In this document: positions 1 through 11,014 of the stretch, in pieces | How positions within the stretch are numbered: position 1 is the first letter of the stretch | Layout of the letters: each line of letters starts with the position of its first letter | Assembly (NCBI GenBank): GCA_014529385.2 | Contig: CM043945.1 | Coordinates: 143,166,741-143,230,740, forward strand | Reading direction: 5' to 3' | DNA: 64,000 bases | Source: Adiantum capillus-veneris | Lineage: Eukaryota > Streptophyta > Polypodiopsida > Polypodiales > Pteridaceae | Program-made: the position numbers and the translations under genes | Notes under the pieces: generated by a model | Told to the model about the DNA's origin: nothing | Seen by the model: the letters and a program-made list of their open reading frames with translations, nothing else | The model's database searches: none

Positions 1-1342
1 TCATCCCCTGACTGATTACTTTTTCTTTGACCCCCCAAAGTCTTTTCACAGTGATTCAATTTTGATGTGTGTGCTTATTTTGTATGCCTTGGGTTTTTTG
101 CTTTTCAAGTAAAAGCGCCCATACTGGGAACCTCTAGGGCTCTAGTACCATAGGCAATACATGTGAGTGAAGTACCAAATCAAGCTGAGATTTCTCTTCC
201 AGCTTAAGATTTTACAGTGTGGCACTTTGATTTTTTGTTTGTTCATTTTTAGCATTTTAATTTTGTAACTTTGGGGGGTCATATAACACTAATACACCTC
301 CCCAGGCTCATCACACTAGTAAACTCCCTTTATAATACTTAAGCTAAAGGTCAATAGGGTCAAGCCCACTAGAAAGCCCTAGTAAATTTCACACAATGCT
401 GCCTAAATCGGATTAAGAACCTAAGTAACCATTAATTATTAGAAAGGCATTCCCCATGGTATTAAGAGAAGATTTCTAACACCTAACTTGGTCAAACTAG
501 TTTGTCGGACTGCTTGAATTTTAAACCTAGACAAGTGATTATGACAAAAAATTACATTGAATTAAATGTTTGATACTAAGCAAATGCGGTGAATATTAGG
601 CTACCAATCACAATTAAAGTTGACAATCATAGATGCAAAAAAGATAAGGGGCAATGCTAATGGACAAGAAACACCTGTTTGTGTCGATGGTCGTGCTTGA
701 TTTGAAGAGTGAGTCGAGATAAAGATTCCATGAAGGTCCAAATCCTACCAATAGCAACACGCTCCTGTACACACTAGGAAACAAAAGGAATACCTCCAGG
801 AGGCACATTAGTGGAAAAAGGTACTAACACTTATTGAACACAACAAAAAACATAAGGAACCCTAACCTAATTATTTGCACTCCCCCTAGAGAGTCAAGGG
901 AATAGGATATTGTAGAGGTTGGGGGGAAACCCTAAGGCTAAACCCCTATCCTTGTCGTCGAGATAAACAAAGTCATCATCCATGAGACCATATGTGCCAT
1001 CCATGTAGTCGTGTAAATTTTCTTCTTCATCATAGGTGCCCATGTTTACTAAGAAGGTCACTAGACGCCTATAGTCATCTTGGTCAAAAGGGTCGTATCT
1101 GTACACGCAAATAGATGATGGTTAGAGTGCAAATATTACAAGGGTCGTGTTCTTGTGCATAATTTGTTTTTATGATTTGTGTTATGGCTCTTGCTCTTTT
1201 ACTTTTTTATCTTGTTTTTGTGAGTATAAGGCTTTATATATACATTCCCTAAGATTGGAGATTAAGAGGTCAGGGAGAAAGGTTGAGAGGGAAGCAAGTG
1301 AATGATGGATGTCCACAAACACTCCCCCCTTCCTTGGGTAGA
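1..1342 (-). other. 3' non-coding part of element A
   Basis: No recognisable domain. A short minus-strand frame (1106-894) rich in Asp and Tyr could be the remnant of an acidic tail but has no support beyond being open. A purine-rich stretch on the minus strand at 1322-1340 is followed by TG, which could be a polypurine tract, but the sequence beyond it does not match the putative 5' LTR. Confidence 0.3.
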
Positions 1343-2049
1343 TCATACCGTTTGAAATGATGTCGTCACCCTTTGAAACCAATTGTTCCAGTTGGTAATA
1401 GGTGAGGATTTTTGCCAGTAGTTTTCTATTACCCTAGGTGCCTCGTCAAGTTGCAAGGGTGGTAAGGTACTCTCCCAGGATCGAACTTGAAGTGGTTCAT
1501 CAGGTGATTCTTGAACACTAGGAGGTGTGGATTCTTTTGTAGCTTCATGGAGGTCCACTACTATAGATGGAGGCTGTGTAGAAGCTTTTACCTCTATGGA
1601 TGTATTACATGAGGAGCTAGAAGCTTCATGGAACTCCCCCCTTCCTGAGCTAGGTGGAATAAATTGGTTTTGCCTTGGAGCCCAAACTAGCTTTGGACTA
1701 GGTGTGTAGCATTCTGTGATCTTTCCCTTCCCACGGTCTGCCATTGGCTTTAGCGTTACACTGTTTGACTCATATGGGTTTGTTGTCGATAGGGAAGGAC
1801 ACATTTTACGTTTAGGTACCCAAATTTGCTCATTTCCATCATAGTAGCCTTGGGCTTCTAATAGTTGTTTTGGAATCCATCGTGATTTGGTCTTGACTCT
1901 CCTGGGGCGCGCTCTTGGTTTTCCCGGGAAATTTTTTCTTGGAATGGATGGGAGGGTTGAGGTAGTTGGAAGTAAGGCCTTGGGGACCCATTGATATGTA
2001 CTCTTAGGTCATGCAGGTTGAGTGCTTGCAATATTACTGCTTGCTGCAA
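1343..2049 (-). pseudogene. Tail coding region of element A, downstream of the second protease
   Basis: Two open stretches in different frames (2049-1858 and 1804-1343) follow the second retropepsin domain. They are rich in Pro, Ser, Gln and Thr and contain no catalytic motif. They may be the disordered C-terminal end of the post-integrase protein broken by frame changes, or a separate small 3' ORF. Element J has a similarly placed low-complexity tail at 46988-47374. Function unknown. Confidence 0.35.
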
Positions 2050-3064
2050 CTACAAGTGTTGAAGTGCTAGATTCATGGGTAGCCGGCAAAGACGAGTTAA
2101 CCACCTTGGCTTGTGAATGTTGGCTATCCTTCAACTTTGCTAGAGTTTGCAACGTAGGTGACTTTTCTTGAATGATAGGGGTAAGAGTCAGTGGTCGCGT
2201 CGTGACACTACCAGTATCCCAATCAATAGTGAATTTGGTTGCCAACATCCACGTGCGTCCCAAGTTTACGTTGCCTTCGATAGCTCCTGCGGGCATGACT
2301 AGAAACCTCTGCACTATGCTTCCATTGTCATAGACAACAGGGGTCTGAAGGACTCCAAGAATAACAGTTTTATTTTTATTTATGCCCTTGACTTGCATCG
2401 TACTCGGGGATAGGGTCGGTTTCCCTAATTGACACCAAACTCCATAGGATAACAAATTGTGTTTAGCTCCCGTATCTAATAAGGCATTGTATAGTACTTT
2501 CCCATAGGGGCTATTTAGCTCAATTGGGTATCGTAGGGGTGGCTCAGATTCTAATGAGTCGTCATCTGTGTCCTCAAAAAATGCTTGCGTGATTCCCAGA
2601 TTAGCCTCTCGTTGGCGTCTAAGACGTTGTTGTCGTTCTCGAGCCTCAACTCTTGCTTGGATTTTTTTAAGCTCTGCTTGTTCCTTGGCAGCCTTCTTTT
2701 GATGGATGGCTTGCAACTCTTCCTGGCTTAGAGGATCATAATATCTTTTGAATTTACTCCCATTAAGGAATCCAATGGTTTCAACTCCATCTAGAGTCTC
2801 CACACGAATGGTACCTTGCGGGGTAATTTCACACACTCGATATGGTCCCTTACCAGCGTATTTCAATTTCTTCTTTTCATTACGTACCCCGTACATAAGA
2901 ACTTTATCACCAACCTTGATGTCTTTATCCTTTAAATGGCTATCAAACCACTTCTTTCTCCTATCCTTCTCCACTAGAGCATTTCGCACAGCTAATTGCC
3001 TCTCTTCATCTAGCCTTTCCAGGATATATAATCGCTCCACTAAGGGTTTACCATCCCAACCTTC
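2009..3064 (-). CDS. Integrase C-terminal domain, charged linker and second retropepsin-like domain (element A)
   Basis: An open stretch of 343 codons from 3040. Residues 1-100 match the post-core end of a Ty3 integrase: a basic helix, then VGDKVLMYG and a small beta domain ending in a KFKRYYDPL segment. Residues 104-147 are highly charged and probably helical or coiled coil (many E, Q, K, R). Residues 171-285 look like a retropepsin: the LLDTGA catalytic motif (Asp189; bases 2476-2468) followed by NLLS, and near residue 258 a NLGRTWML segment matching the conserved ILG-x-x-WL strand, then IDW. Ty3 proteases normally lie between gag and RT, and this element has one there too, so this is a second copy after the integrase. 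Whether it is made as part of pol or as a separate product cannot be seen. Confidence 0.75.
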   Translation of the reverse strand, partial: EGWDGKPLVERLYILERLDEERQLAVRNALVEKDRRKKWFDSHLKDKDIKVGDKVLMYGVRNEKKKLKYAGKGPYRVCEITPQGTIRVETLDGVETIGFLNGSKFKRYYDPLSQEELQAIHQKKAAKEQAELKKIQARVEARERQQRLRRQREANLGITQAFFEDTDDDSLESEPPLRYPIELNSPYGKVLYNALLDTGAKHNLLSYGVWCQLGKPTLSPSTMQVKGINKNKTVILGVLQTPVVYDNGSIVQRFLVMPAGAIEGNVNLGRTWMLATKFTIDWDTGSVTTRPLTLTPIIQEKSPTLQTLAKLKDSQHSQAKVVNSSLPATHESSTSTLVVAASSNIASTQPA

Positions 3065-4134
3065 TTAAGAAGCTACTCGAAGACTAGGAATGACAAACTC
3101 CCATGGCATAACTGCTTCTTGGCCATACACCATCTTAAACGGTGTGCAATTAATAGCAACTTTATACGTAGTACGATAAGCCCATAAAGCTGATGTAAGC
3201 TTTAGGTCCCAATCAGTGCGATGAGCCTCGACTGTCTTTGTCAAAATGGAGATGAGAGTTTTGTTGGTACTCTCAGCTTGGCCATTTGCTTGGGGATAAT
3301 AGGGTGTAGACTTGTGGTGAGATATCATGAAGTTTGATGTGAGCTCTTTTATTACTTCATTTATAAAATGAGTTCCATTGTCACTCACAAGTTCAAAGGG
3401 GCATCCAAAACGTGTGATAATGTTCTCAAAGAGGAACTTAGCTGTTGTTTTTGCATCCGCCTTTCGTGTTGTTTTGCTTCAGCCCATTTGGTTACATAGT
3501 CGGTAGCGACAATGATATATTGTGATTGCGTGTTACGTGCAGCCGGACTAATCAGTCCTACAAAGTCTAAGCCCCACTTTTCAAATGGTTGGGTTACCTT
3601 GATGGGATGTAGAGGCATCTTATCCCTTGTTTGTGGCTTGTTGAAGCGTTGGCATTCATCACATCCCTTTGCAAAAAGTGATGCATCCTTAAACAGAGTG
3701 GGCCACCAATAGCCTGACTGTAAGATCTTTCGGGAAGTCAACTTTCTTGAAAAGTGACCACCAGCTACGCCCATGTGTGCCTCTTGTAGAATATATAAAT
3801 ACTCATCCTCGCGGGCACAGCGTCTAAGAACATCATCTTTTCCTCTCTTATAGAGAGTTCCAGCCAGTAAGCAATAGGGTTCGCATTCCTTGATTAATTT
3901 TCGAGCTATATCTTTTCGCAGTTCTTTGGGTGGAAAACCATTAACTAATAAGTTAACAATCTTTTCACTCCATTCAGGCATTGTCTCAACAATGAACAAA
4001 AGAGTATCAGGCAATTCATCATCAACCCCCGTAGGAGCTTCGCCATTAGGGATACGAGATAAATGATCCGCCATGACATGTTTCCTTCCAGACCTCACAA
4101 CAACGATGAAGTCAAACTCAAGAAGAATTAACAA
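3065..4134 (-). pseudogene. Integrase, zinc-binding and catalytic core (element A)
   Basis: Two overlapping frames (4134-3385 and 3388-3065) encode one integrase broken by a frame change at 3385-3388. The first holds the RNase H end with a DHLSRIPNG segment, then an H-H-C-C zinc-binding domain ending in GCDECQRFNKP, then the core start WGLDFVGL with the first catalytic Asp. The second begins with SDNGTHF (second Asp) and continues to PQANGQAE with the catalytic Glu. These are the D,D-35-E residues of the retroviral/Ty3 integrase family. The core would insert element cDNA into chromosomes; the frame change makes this copy inactive unless bypassed. Confidence 0.85.
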
Positions 4135-4137
4135 CCA

Positions 4138-5772
4138 TCATGTAATTCGACCTGTGGAACACGGCTTGTTTACCAAATATAGCAATGCTTGATGATCAAC
4201 ATAAAACACAAACTTGGTAGCAAGAAGGTAATAGCGAAATTTCTTTATTGCGTAAATCATGGCTAGACCTTTGCGCTCTGTAGTAGTGTAGTTCATCTCG
4301 GCATCATTTAATTGGCGACTTGCAAAGCTAATAGGGTAGTCCAATTTATGTTCTCCTGGTTGAGTTAGAACACACCCAATAGCAAAATTTGATGCATCAA
4401 TATGCACATGAAAAGGTACATTCCAATCAGGTGTTCGCAGGATTGGAGCACTTGTTAGGGCCTTCTTTAATAACTCATAAGATTGATGACATTCTTCCGT
4501 CCAGTGAAACTCGATAAGAAGCTTGTACAATGGACGCGCTATCTCGGCAAAGTTTAAAATAAATCTTCGATAATAACCAACATGACCCATAAATCTTTGA
4601 ACTCCTTTATAGTTCGTAGGTGGTGGCAAATCGGCAATGGCTTTAATCTTACTCTCATCTGTGGATATCCCGTTCTTGGACACTATATGCCCTAGAATGA
4701 CTCCATGCTTAACCCAAAATTGGCATTTGAAAGGGTTCAATGAGATGCGATAAAATCTGCACCTTTCAAATATTTTTCGTAGATATAACAAATGCTTCTC
4801 CCAAGAAGAATAAACACAAAGGTCGTCTAGGAAAGCTTCACAAAACTCCCTTAGAAATTCTTTAAACGCAGTGTTTATTAATCGTTGGAATGTAGCAGGG
4901 GCATTCGTTAAGCCAAAAGCCATAACACGAAATGCAAACACTCCAAACTTTGTGATAAAAGCAGTTTTAGCTTGGTCCTCTAATGCAATTGTGATTTGAT
5001 TGTAACCAGAGTACCCATCTAAAAAGCTATAAGCTTCCTTGCCCGCAACTCTTTCAAGCACATGTTCTAAATATGGCAAGGGATAATGATCTCTCCTAGC
5101 AGCTGCATTAACTTTCTTGAGGTCCACGTACACTCTTGGTTTCCCATTCTTTTTTGGCACAATGACTATCGGAGAAACCCATTCTGAGTGCTCAATAGGG
5201 TATATGAATCCACATTGGATAAGTTTTTCAATCTCCTCTTGTACAATTTTGGCGTACTTAGGATTCATTGGATAGGGTCGTTGCTGGACGGGTTTAGCAG
5301 TGTTGATCATGGGAATTGTATGTTGCACCACAGAAGGTGGAACGCCCTTCATGTCATGATATGTCCAAGCAAAGATATCCTTGTATTCCTTGAGGAGCTC
5401 CTTAAGTACAGCCTCTTCAGTTTCGGTAAGGTCTTGAGCAATAAAGACTGGTTTAGACTCCTCACCTGGTTTTGCTAATTCTATCTCTTTAACTACCGCT
5501 GGACCATCATAGACTCCACTGCTTCCATTGGTAGGTATTCGTTGGGCTTTGGCATACACAACCTTTCGCTCCCCCGTGGTATAAGATTTAAAATGTTCAG
5601 GAGCCGTATGTAAGTCAGCAGGCTCTTGTCCTGACGGAGACCTTTCTTTTAGTTCTGCCTCCTTTTGTTGTTGTGCTAACTCTCGGTTTTGACGTCTTCT
5701 TATAGTTTGACTCAATTTCGGCTCTGTAACCTCCAATTGAGCGAGGTCAATGGGTCGCGGGCTGCACCACAT
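4138..5772 (-). CDS. Reverse transcriptase and RNase H (element A)
   Basis: An open stretch of 544 codons. The centre contains RT landmarks in order: VPKKNGKPRVYVDLKKVN, FLDGYSGYNQI, MAFGLTNAPATFQ and the catalytic FLDDLCVYS (bases 4838-4812; the two Asp bind metal). A Ty3-type RNase H follows, with HIDASNFAIG and the SRQLNDAEMNYTTTERKGLA segment, then VDHQALLYLVNK. RT copies element RNA to DNA and RNase H removes the RNA strand inside particles. The stretch ends at TGA 4138-4140, just before the integrase in the same frame, so the original polyprotein probably continued through. Catalytic residues of RT and RNase H look intact. Confidence 0.93.
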   Translation of the reverse strand: MWCSPRPIDLAQLEVTEPKLSQTIRRRQNRELAQQQKEAELKERSPSGQEPADLHTAPEHFKSYTTGERKVVYAKAQRIPTNGSSGVYDGPAVVKEIELAKPGEESKPVFIAQDLTETEEAVLKELLKEYKDIFAWTYHDMKGVPPSVVQHTIPMINTAKPVQQRPYPMNPKYAKIVQEEIEKLIQCGFIYPIEHSEWVSPIVIVPKKNGKPRVYVDLKKVNAAARRDHYPLPYLEHVLERVAGKEAYSFLDGYSGYNQITIALEDQAKTAFITKFGVFAFRVMAFGLTNAPATFQRLINTAFKEFLREFCEAFLDDLCVYSSWEKHLLYLRKIFERCRFYRISLNPFKCQFWVKHGVILGHIVSKNGISTDESKIKAIADLPPPTNYKGVQRFMGHVGYYRRFILNFAEIARPLYKLLIEFHWTEECHQSYELLKKALTSAPILRTPDWNVPFHVHIDASNFAIGCVLTQPGEHKLDYPISFASRQLNDAEMNYTTTERKGLAMIYAIKKFRYYLLATKFVFYVDHQALLYLVNKPCSTGRIT

Positions 5773-5847
5773 GACACTCTGGAGATATTCACCCCAATTT
5801 TCTACTAGCTTTCGATGAGCATCACATGCCCCTAGATAGCTAAGCCA

Positions 5848-6093
5848 TTATGCAGTAGATCTTTCCTTGTTTATCCTAGCTCTCACATTTGCTCGATATC
5901 GTCGTCTCTTATATGACCTTTGTTTCTTGTTAAGGTTTTGATTTTGGTAAATGTTTGAACTCGACTCGCTTGATAGGTCTTCGCTTGTATCTTCTTCACT
6001 CTCATATAAATTACCATAGATGGTCGTACTAGACCTTGAGTGTTCAGTTTCTATACTTGGCTCACTCGATGTTTCCTCAGGTTCTGAATCCAT
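5848..6093 (-). other. Ser/Glu-rich linker between protease and RT (element A)
   Basis: An 81-codon stretch in the same frame as the protease upstream and the RT downstream, bounded by TAG at 6100 and TAA at 5848. It is rich in Ser, Glu and Thr and ends in a basic patch of Arg and Lys. It has no catalytic motif. Most likely it is part of the original pol polyprotein and was isolated by later stop mutations, rather than being a gene of its own. Confidence 0.5.
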
Positions 6094-6099
6094 TTCTCC

Positions 6100-7146
6100 C
6101 TAAGATTCTGTTTTTGATGTGTATTGGCCTGAAGCCTTTGAGGAATCATCGGTTTCACTCTCAGGTAGGTGTGCCTCTTTCTTATCATCGGATGTTACAT
6201 GCACTACACCTAACATGTTTACTGGTGCAATGTGTGGTATCTCTTCCCCATCTGGTGATACCCAGGTTGTTCCTCTAGCTCTCCATGTATCTATAGTTGC
6301 CGCTAGGTGTACCCAATCGACATTGTCTGACTCAGCCATTCCGGGTAGGATATCCATATAAGGAGAGTTCTCCCCAATATCCGTGTCTTCGTTACACATG
6401 TAACAATACTGTAATGGAGCTGAGTGAATTGTTGTGTCTGATCGATTATCAATGATGAATTTATTTCCTAGAGGATGCGTTCGACCACTTAAAAGATCAA
6501 CTCGAATGACAGAGTCTTGGAACTGTAAGTAGACGTGGTTTTTGGACCAGTCATGCACCATTTTTGCTTCCCTCATGAATGGACGCCCTAAGATCATCTC
6601 AAATGACATAGGATGCTTGGAAAAATCCATAACAATGAAAGTCTGCCTTACCTTGTGTCCCAAGACCTTGATTCTGAGATCCTTTAGCATTCCAATAGGC
6701 GTAACAATAGATCCATTAGCCATTTTTACCACTACGCTTGTGGCTTCAAGGTGAGGTCGCCCCATAGACTCCCAACAACTCTTTGTCACCATGCTGACTC
6801 CTGCACCACCGTCAAGGACTCCCTTTACAGTTAATCCTTTAGTAGTGATTGGCAGAGTAGCATTAGATTCATCACCTTCAAAGTATTGCCCCAACTTGTT
6901 AACGGGTACTTCAATTACAAATTCATGTCCCGCTAGGTCAAATGGTGGTGCTAAATGTTCCTCATCATTCATTACCGAGTCAGGTTTGTTCATATGTGCA
7001 AACTGTGGTAATCCGGCCTGTAATTCTCCATTTAGGAAGGCTCGAAGAGCTGAGACTAGCTCGGGGTCTTTATATAGTTTGGACATGATGGTGGTTCTAA
7101 CTTCTGAAGACATGAAATCCATCAATTTGGCAACATTTAATGGCAT
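6100..7146 (-). CDS. Retropepsin-type protease, first copy (element A)
   Basis: An open stretch of 348 codons between gag and RT, the standard place for a Ty3 aspartic protease. It shows GVLDGGAGVSMV, the catalytic motif with Gly in place of the usual Thr or Ser after Asp, then about 75 residues later MILGRPFM and HDW, matching the ILG-x-x strand. DGG is known in some plant Ty3 proteases, so it need not be inactive. The domain would cut the Gag-Pol precursor as a dimer. It lies in frame with gag upstream (TAG at 7165-7167 between them) and with the linker downstream (TAG at 6100-6102). A second retropepsin-like domain lies after the integrase at about 2530-2185. Confidence 0.85.
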   Translation of the reverse strand: MPLNVAKLMDFMSSEVRTTIMSKLYKDPELVSALRAFLNGELQAGLPQFAHMNKPDSVMNDEEHLAPPFDLAGHEFVIEVPVNKLGQYFEGDESNATLPITTKGLTVKGVLDGGAGVSMVTKSCWESMGRPHLEATSVVVKMANGSIVTPIGMLKDLRIKVLGHKVRQTFIVMDFSKHPMSFEMILGRPFMREAKMVHDWSKNHVYLQFQDSVIRVDLLSGRTHPLGNKFIIDNRSDTTIHSAPLQYCYMCNEDTDIGENSPYMDILPGMAESDNVDWVHLAATIDTWRARGTTWVSPDGEEIPHIAPVNMLGVVHVTSDDKKEAHLPESETDDSSKASGQYTSKTES

Positions 7147-7164
7147 CTTGTGGGACGTAGGAAC

Positions 7165-9024
7165 CTAACAAGAGAATGGTGAAGATGGAATCTCCACTTC
7201 CTCAAGGGGGTCGGGTATTCCCTCACCAAACATTCTCTCTAGTAGGAAAGGTGTGTGTCCACTTTCAGATGTCCTACCCTCACTCTCTTCCCGAATGATA
7301 TTGGGTATAGCTAACGGCCTGTAGTTCTTGTGAGGTTGAACTTGTGTGGGAAACATTGTGTCCGACATCTGGATATGTTTGGGTTCGGGTTCTAATGTTC
7401 GTTGAGTTTCTTCCACCAAACCCCTCATTTGTTGGACTTGTTCGATTTCCACTGTTGGGTTTGGATAGGTTCCAATCTTTCTCTTGCAATCCTCATTTTT
7501 TGTCTCTCGTGGCTTATCTTGGGGGTTTGCAACTGGGTGGTTTAACTTTGAATACTCTTTTGGTGCTCGTCGTAATTCCCTCTCGTGATCCTCCTCACTG
7601 GCTTTTTCCTTTGTAGTAATAGTTTTGGTCTCCGTGGTCTCTATCGAATCTGAGTCATCCTCAGGGTCATTCATATACACGGGATCCTCTCCTGTCCCTA
7701 TGTTAGTCTTCGAACTAGGTTTTGAGCTAGAAGCATTAAGGGATTTCTTTCTTCGTGTTTTCTTCTTTCTCGCTCGGCCAATGGATGCAGCATCTCTCTC
7801 TTCGAGGATGTAATTTTGCTTTTGGAGCATCGACCGTGTGAGTGCATTCACTGGTGCTATTTTTATAGTTGGTGGTGTCCCATCAACAATCTCTATTATG
7901 TTCAATGGTGTGATTTTCGGTGCGTTTGGATTGTTAGGACACTGTGCGATCAAATGATCTATGCCACAACGATTACAAGTGAGTATTGGCATTGCCAATG
8001 CACTCCCTTGACTTGTTTGCATTAGTGTAGCATTCTTTTGCATTCTAATGGGGCACTCAGCTACTCGATGTGGTCCACCACATTCGTAGCACTGAAGAGG
8101 TGGTCTCCTGGTAAAACTATTAATGTTTTGGCCTCTTGCTGCTAGCGCAGTAGCTTGATATACCGGTTTGATTTGTCCCCAATGATCTTCCATATAGTAC
8201 ATGGGACACTCCTCAAGCATGTCGACTCGATAGGTGATACTAGAGTCTATGTCTTCTTCACAATCTACATAAGTACTAGATGTCTCGCAACCTATTTGGT
8301 TCATAGGTGTAACTCTTGGATGAGGGGGTTGCGGTCCTAGCACTGGAGGTGGCAACGGTGTGGTTTGGACCACATTTTGGGTTCTAGGGACCATGTGCTG
8401 TAATGGCAACTGTTGCTCCATGGGTGGGGTAGGCATCAATGCAGGAACTCGAGGTGAGTCTGCCCAAGCTATAGGCGGTTTATTTTCCATGATGCGTTTA
8501 AGCATTAGGCAATCCTTCGCTTGATGGCCATACCTACCACACGCGTTACAAGTCCCGTTAAACTTTACTCTGAAAGTAGGGCATTCACTCGTAGTATGTG
8601 GGCCCAAGCAAATTGAGCACCATTGTTGCTCCCTTCTTGGATACATATGAGTGTTTTGTGAAGCACGATTACCCCTAAGGCTTTCTTGGATGGCCTTGGT
8701 GAGATCTGCCAAATTCATCTCAGATATCGTTTGCTCTTTCATGATTGGCTTTATCTTCATTGGCTCATGCCCTGATGCTTGCGAGCTACTTGACTTCGGC
8801 TCGGCAGACACTCTTTCTCCTGCAATCATTAAATTATCCTCCAATTGGATTGCATTCATGGTGACTGCTTCCCAAGTAGTGATACCTCTAATGACTAGGC
8901 CATTATAGATACTTTCATGTCGTAGTCCCCTAATGAATCTATCGAGCAATTGGTTGTTGTTGAATCGCTCGTTTGGATTGCATCGAGAATTCAAATTCTT
9001 TAGGCGACTAATGAAGTCTCTCAC
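7165..9024 (-). pseudogene. Gag, C-terminal half with four zinc knuckles (element A)
   Basis: An open stretch of 619 codons continuing the Gag core of the neighbouring upstream frame (RDFISRLKNLNSR, then RFIRGLRHESIYNG). Four CCHC knuckles follow: CSICLGPHTTSEC, CNACGRYGHQAKDC, CYECGGPHRVAEC and CNRCGIDHLIAQC. Three have only three residues between the second Cys and the His; the second has the normal four. Knuckles bind element RNA for packaging. The remainder is low complexity, with a KKKTRRKKS basic patch that could act in nuclear import or RNA binding. It ends at TAG 7165-7167, followed in frame by the protease, an arrangement compatible with stop readthrough or with a later mutation. Confidence 0.85.
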
Positions 9025-9028
9025 GGAT

Positions 9029-11014
9029 TCACCTTCTTCTCGTTGGGCTTTCTGGAGCTGAGAGGCAGCCCATTAAGACTTCCAAAATGCTAAGGCTCCA
9101 AAATTCAAAGGTTACTCGTATGTATTCTTTTAAGAACAGTCTCCTAAGAGTAGAGTAGATCGTTTTCTCTTCTACTCTTAAGGTTCTATACCAATCTCCA
9201 GCCTTTCCGCTTAGGGTCAAACTCAAAGCCTTACACTTATGTAGCTCATTGTGCTCTTCCAAGGAATCACACACATGTTCAAAGACTTCCATATGCTTTC
9301 TAGCATCTCCGTCTCCACTGAATTTCTGTGTGAGCTTAGCTACTTGAACTGCCTTGCTCCTAGGCTCTCTATCAGGTGTACTACGCATGTTTTCCGCAAT
9401 AGAGCGACCGATAGTTTGAGCAAATGCTGCCAAATCTCCTATTTGAGCAGGTATAATGGGTGTATGTGCTCTTGGAACCACATGTGAGATGGGAGTTGGC
9501 CTTGGCCTTGGCATACGCGCGGCTCTTGGGTCCCAAATTTCGTATGGTGGTGTACCAGACGGTGGTCCAAAGTTTATAGGCGTGGCCCTAGGCATAGGGG
9601 GTGCCTGATATGGCATGTTATTATTAAATGGCATGGCTCCACTTGTATAAGAGCTTGGATAATTCCATTGTGGATTGTAAGCTCTTGGAATAATCGGAGG
9701 TGTAGGAGCTACATGAGGCTGAGGTACGACAGGTGCACATGATTGATACATACATGTAGGTATAGTTGGGGGCACTGTGCTACTAGGCATCGGCGCAGTG
9801 TTAACAAATGAACTCCATGGTGTACTTCTTGTCATGCTCACCATTGGGATATGCATGGTAGCCGTAGTGTCATTAAGAGAAAGATGAGCTAGATTTGGGA
9901 AGGTAAAGCTGCTACTTGTGGGCTCAGATTGTACTGAGGCTCCTTGCAAAACAACATATGGAGGATCAATGGGGCTCACTGAGGGAGTCTCCATTTGTGA
10001 CAGGGTTGGTTGGTTGGCCTTTCCCGTATCCAAGAATCTCATTAGGCCTGTTGAAGGCATGTTGATCCCTGTGTTGTGTCTTTCTAACTCGACAATCCTA
10101 TGGAGGACATCACAGACTTTCTGTTGTTGCTCATCTATGCTAGTAGCACCCGATGTGGATTGTAGAACATCTAACCAACCCACATGATAGGTGTGTCCTG
10201 TGTACTGATCAGTTAAAGCTTCTGCTTGTAGGTCATACTCCCAATTTTTGTTTAGGAATATCCCATCTAGGCCTGGCGTGCTGGAGGTTTCCCTTGAAGT
10301 GGAAGCATTATTGCTCCCCATAGCTTGCCCCTCCGTGACTGCTACCTTGGGAGCACTCGGTTGCTCGGCTGGCATGATTGTTGTCATAGGAGCCTTTGCT
10401 TTCAGGGCTCGACTTTGTTCTAGCCCTCGTAGGTTCTCAATTTCCCTCTCCCTTGCTGCTTGCATATAGCGTTCGATCTCTTGCACTTCGGCAAGACTCC
10501 TACCATCGGGTAGTAAAACCTCAGAGGGAGATAGTCCTAAAGGATCAAGAGGTGCAGTGGATGGAACATTCACATGCACACTCTCAAGAAGCATAGGGTC
10601 CATTTTAGGCATGAATGACGAATTTACTTCCCCACTCCCTTCATTTATTTCATTAACCGCATGTTCGGAGCGAGTAGCTCTACTAAGGGTCTCTTTTAAG
10701 CGGCTAAACACGCTGAACCCGGGCCGTGGGCCCATGGCATGCATGTCTTGACTTGAACTATCAGGGTTTGGTGTAGGATACCCCTCCATGACTTCGTAGT
10801 CAGAGGAAGAATCACTAGACGCGATATGAGGATCTTGGGTCGCGCTACCTTGAGTCCCGGCCAAAGGTCCAGAACCTAGGGTGGAGGAATAATGGGTGCC
10901 CGCGTAAATGGAGGCACTACCAATATGCTCGTGCTCTAACACTCGTCCAGAGCGTAGGTTCATATGACTTGGATCCCCTAGAAGTGTTAGTGAGGGCCCG
11001 TGAAGGCTGCTCAC
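9029..11014 (-). pseudogene. Gag, N-terminal half (element A)
   Basis: An open stretch of 661 codons. The first 500 residues are a long region rich in Pro, Ser, Thr and Met with no known fold; the last 100 hold the start of the retrotransposon Gag core (FSGDGDARKHMEVFEHVCD, LSGKAGDWY). Around 9068-9030 the frame changes: the continuation QLQKAQREEGESVRDFI is read in another frame and joins the following half. Gag forms the virus-like particle. The very long N-terminal extension is larger than the usual Ty3 Gag. The start at 11014 is the upstream end of the open stretch and is uncertain. Confidence 0.75.

Noticed and set aside
1316-1345. Polypurine tract and 3' LTR start of element A
   Set aside because: The following sequence does not match the putative 5' LTR at 12035-12623.
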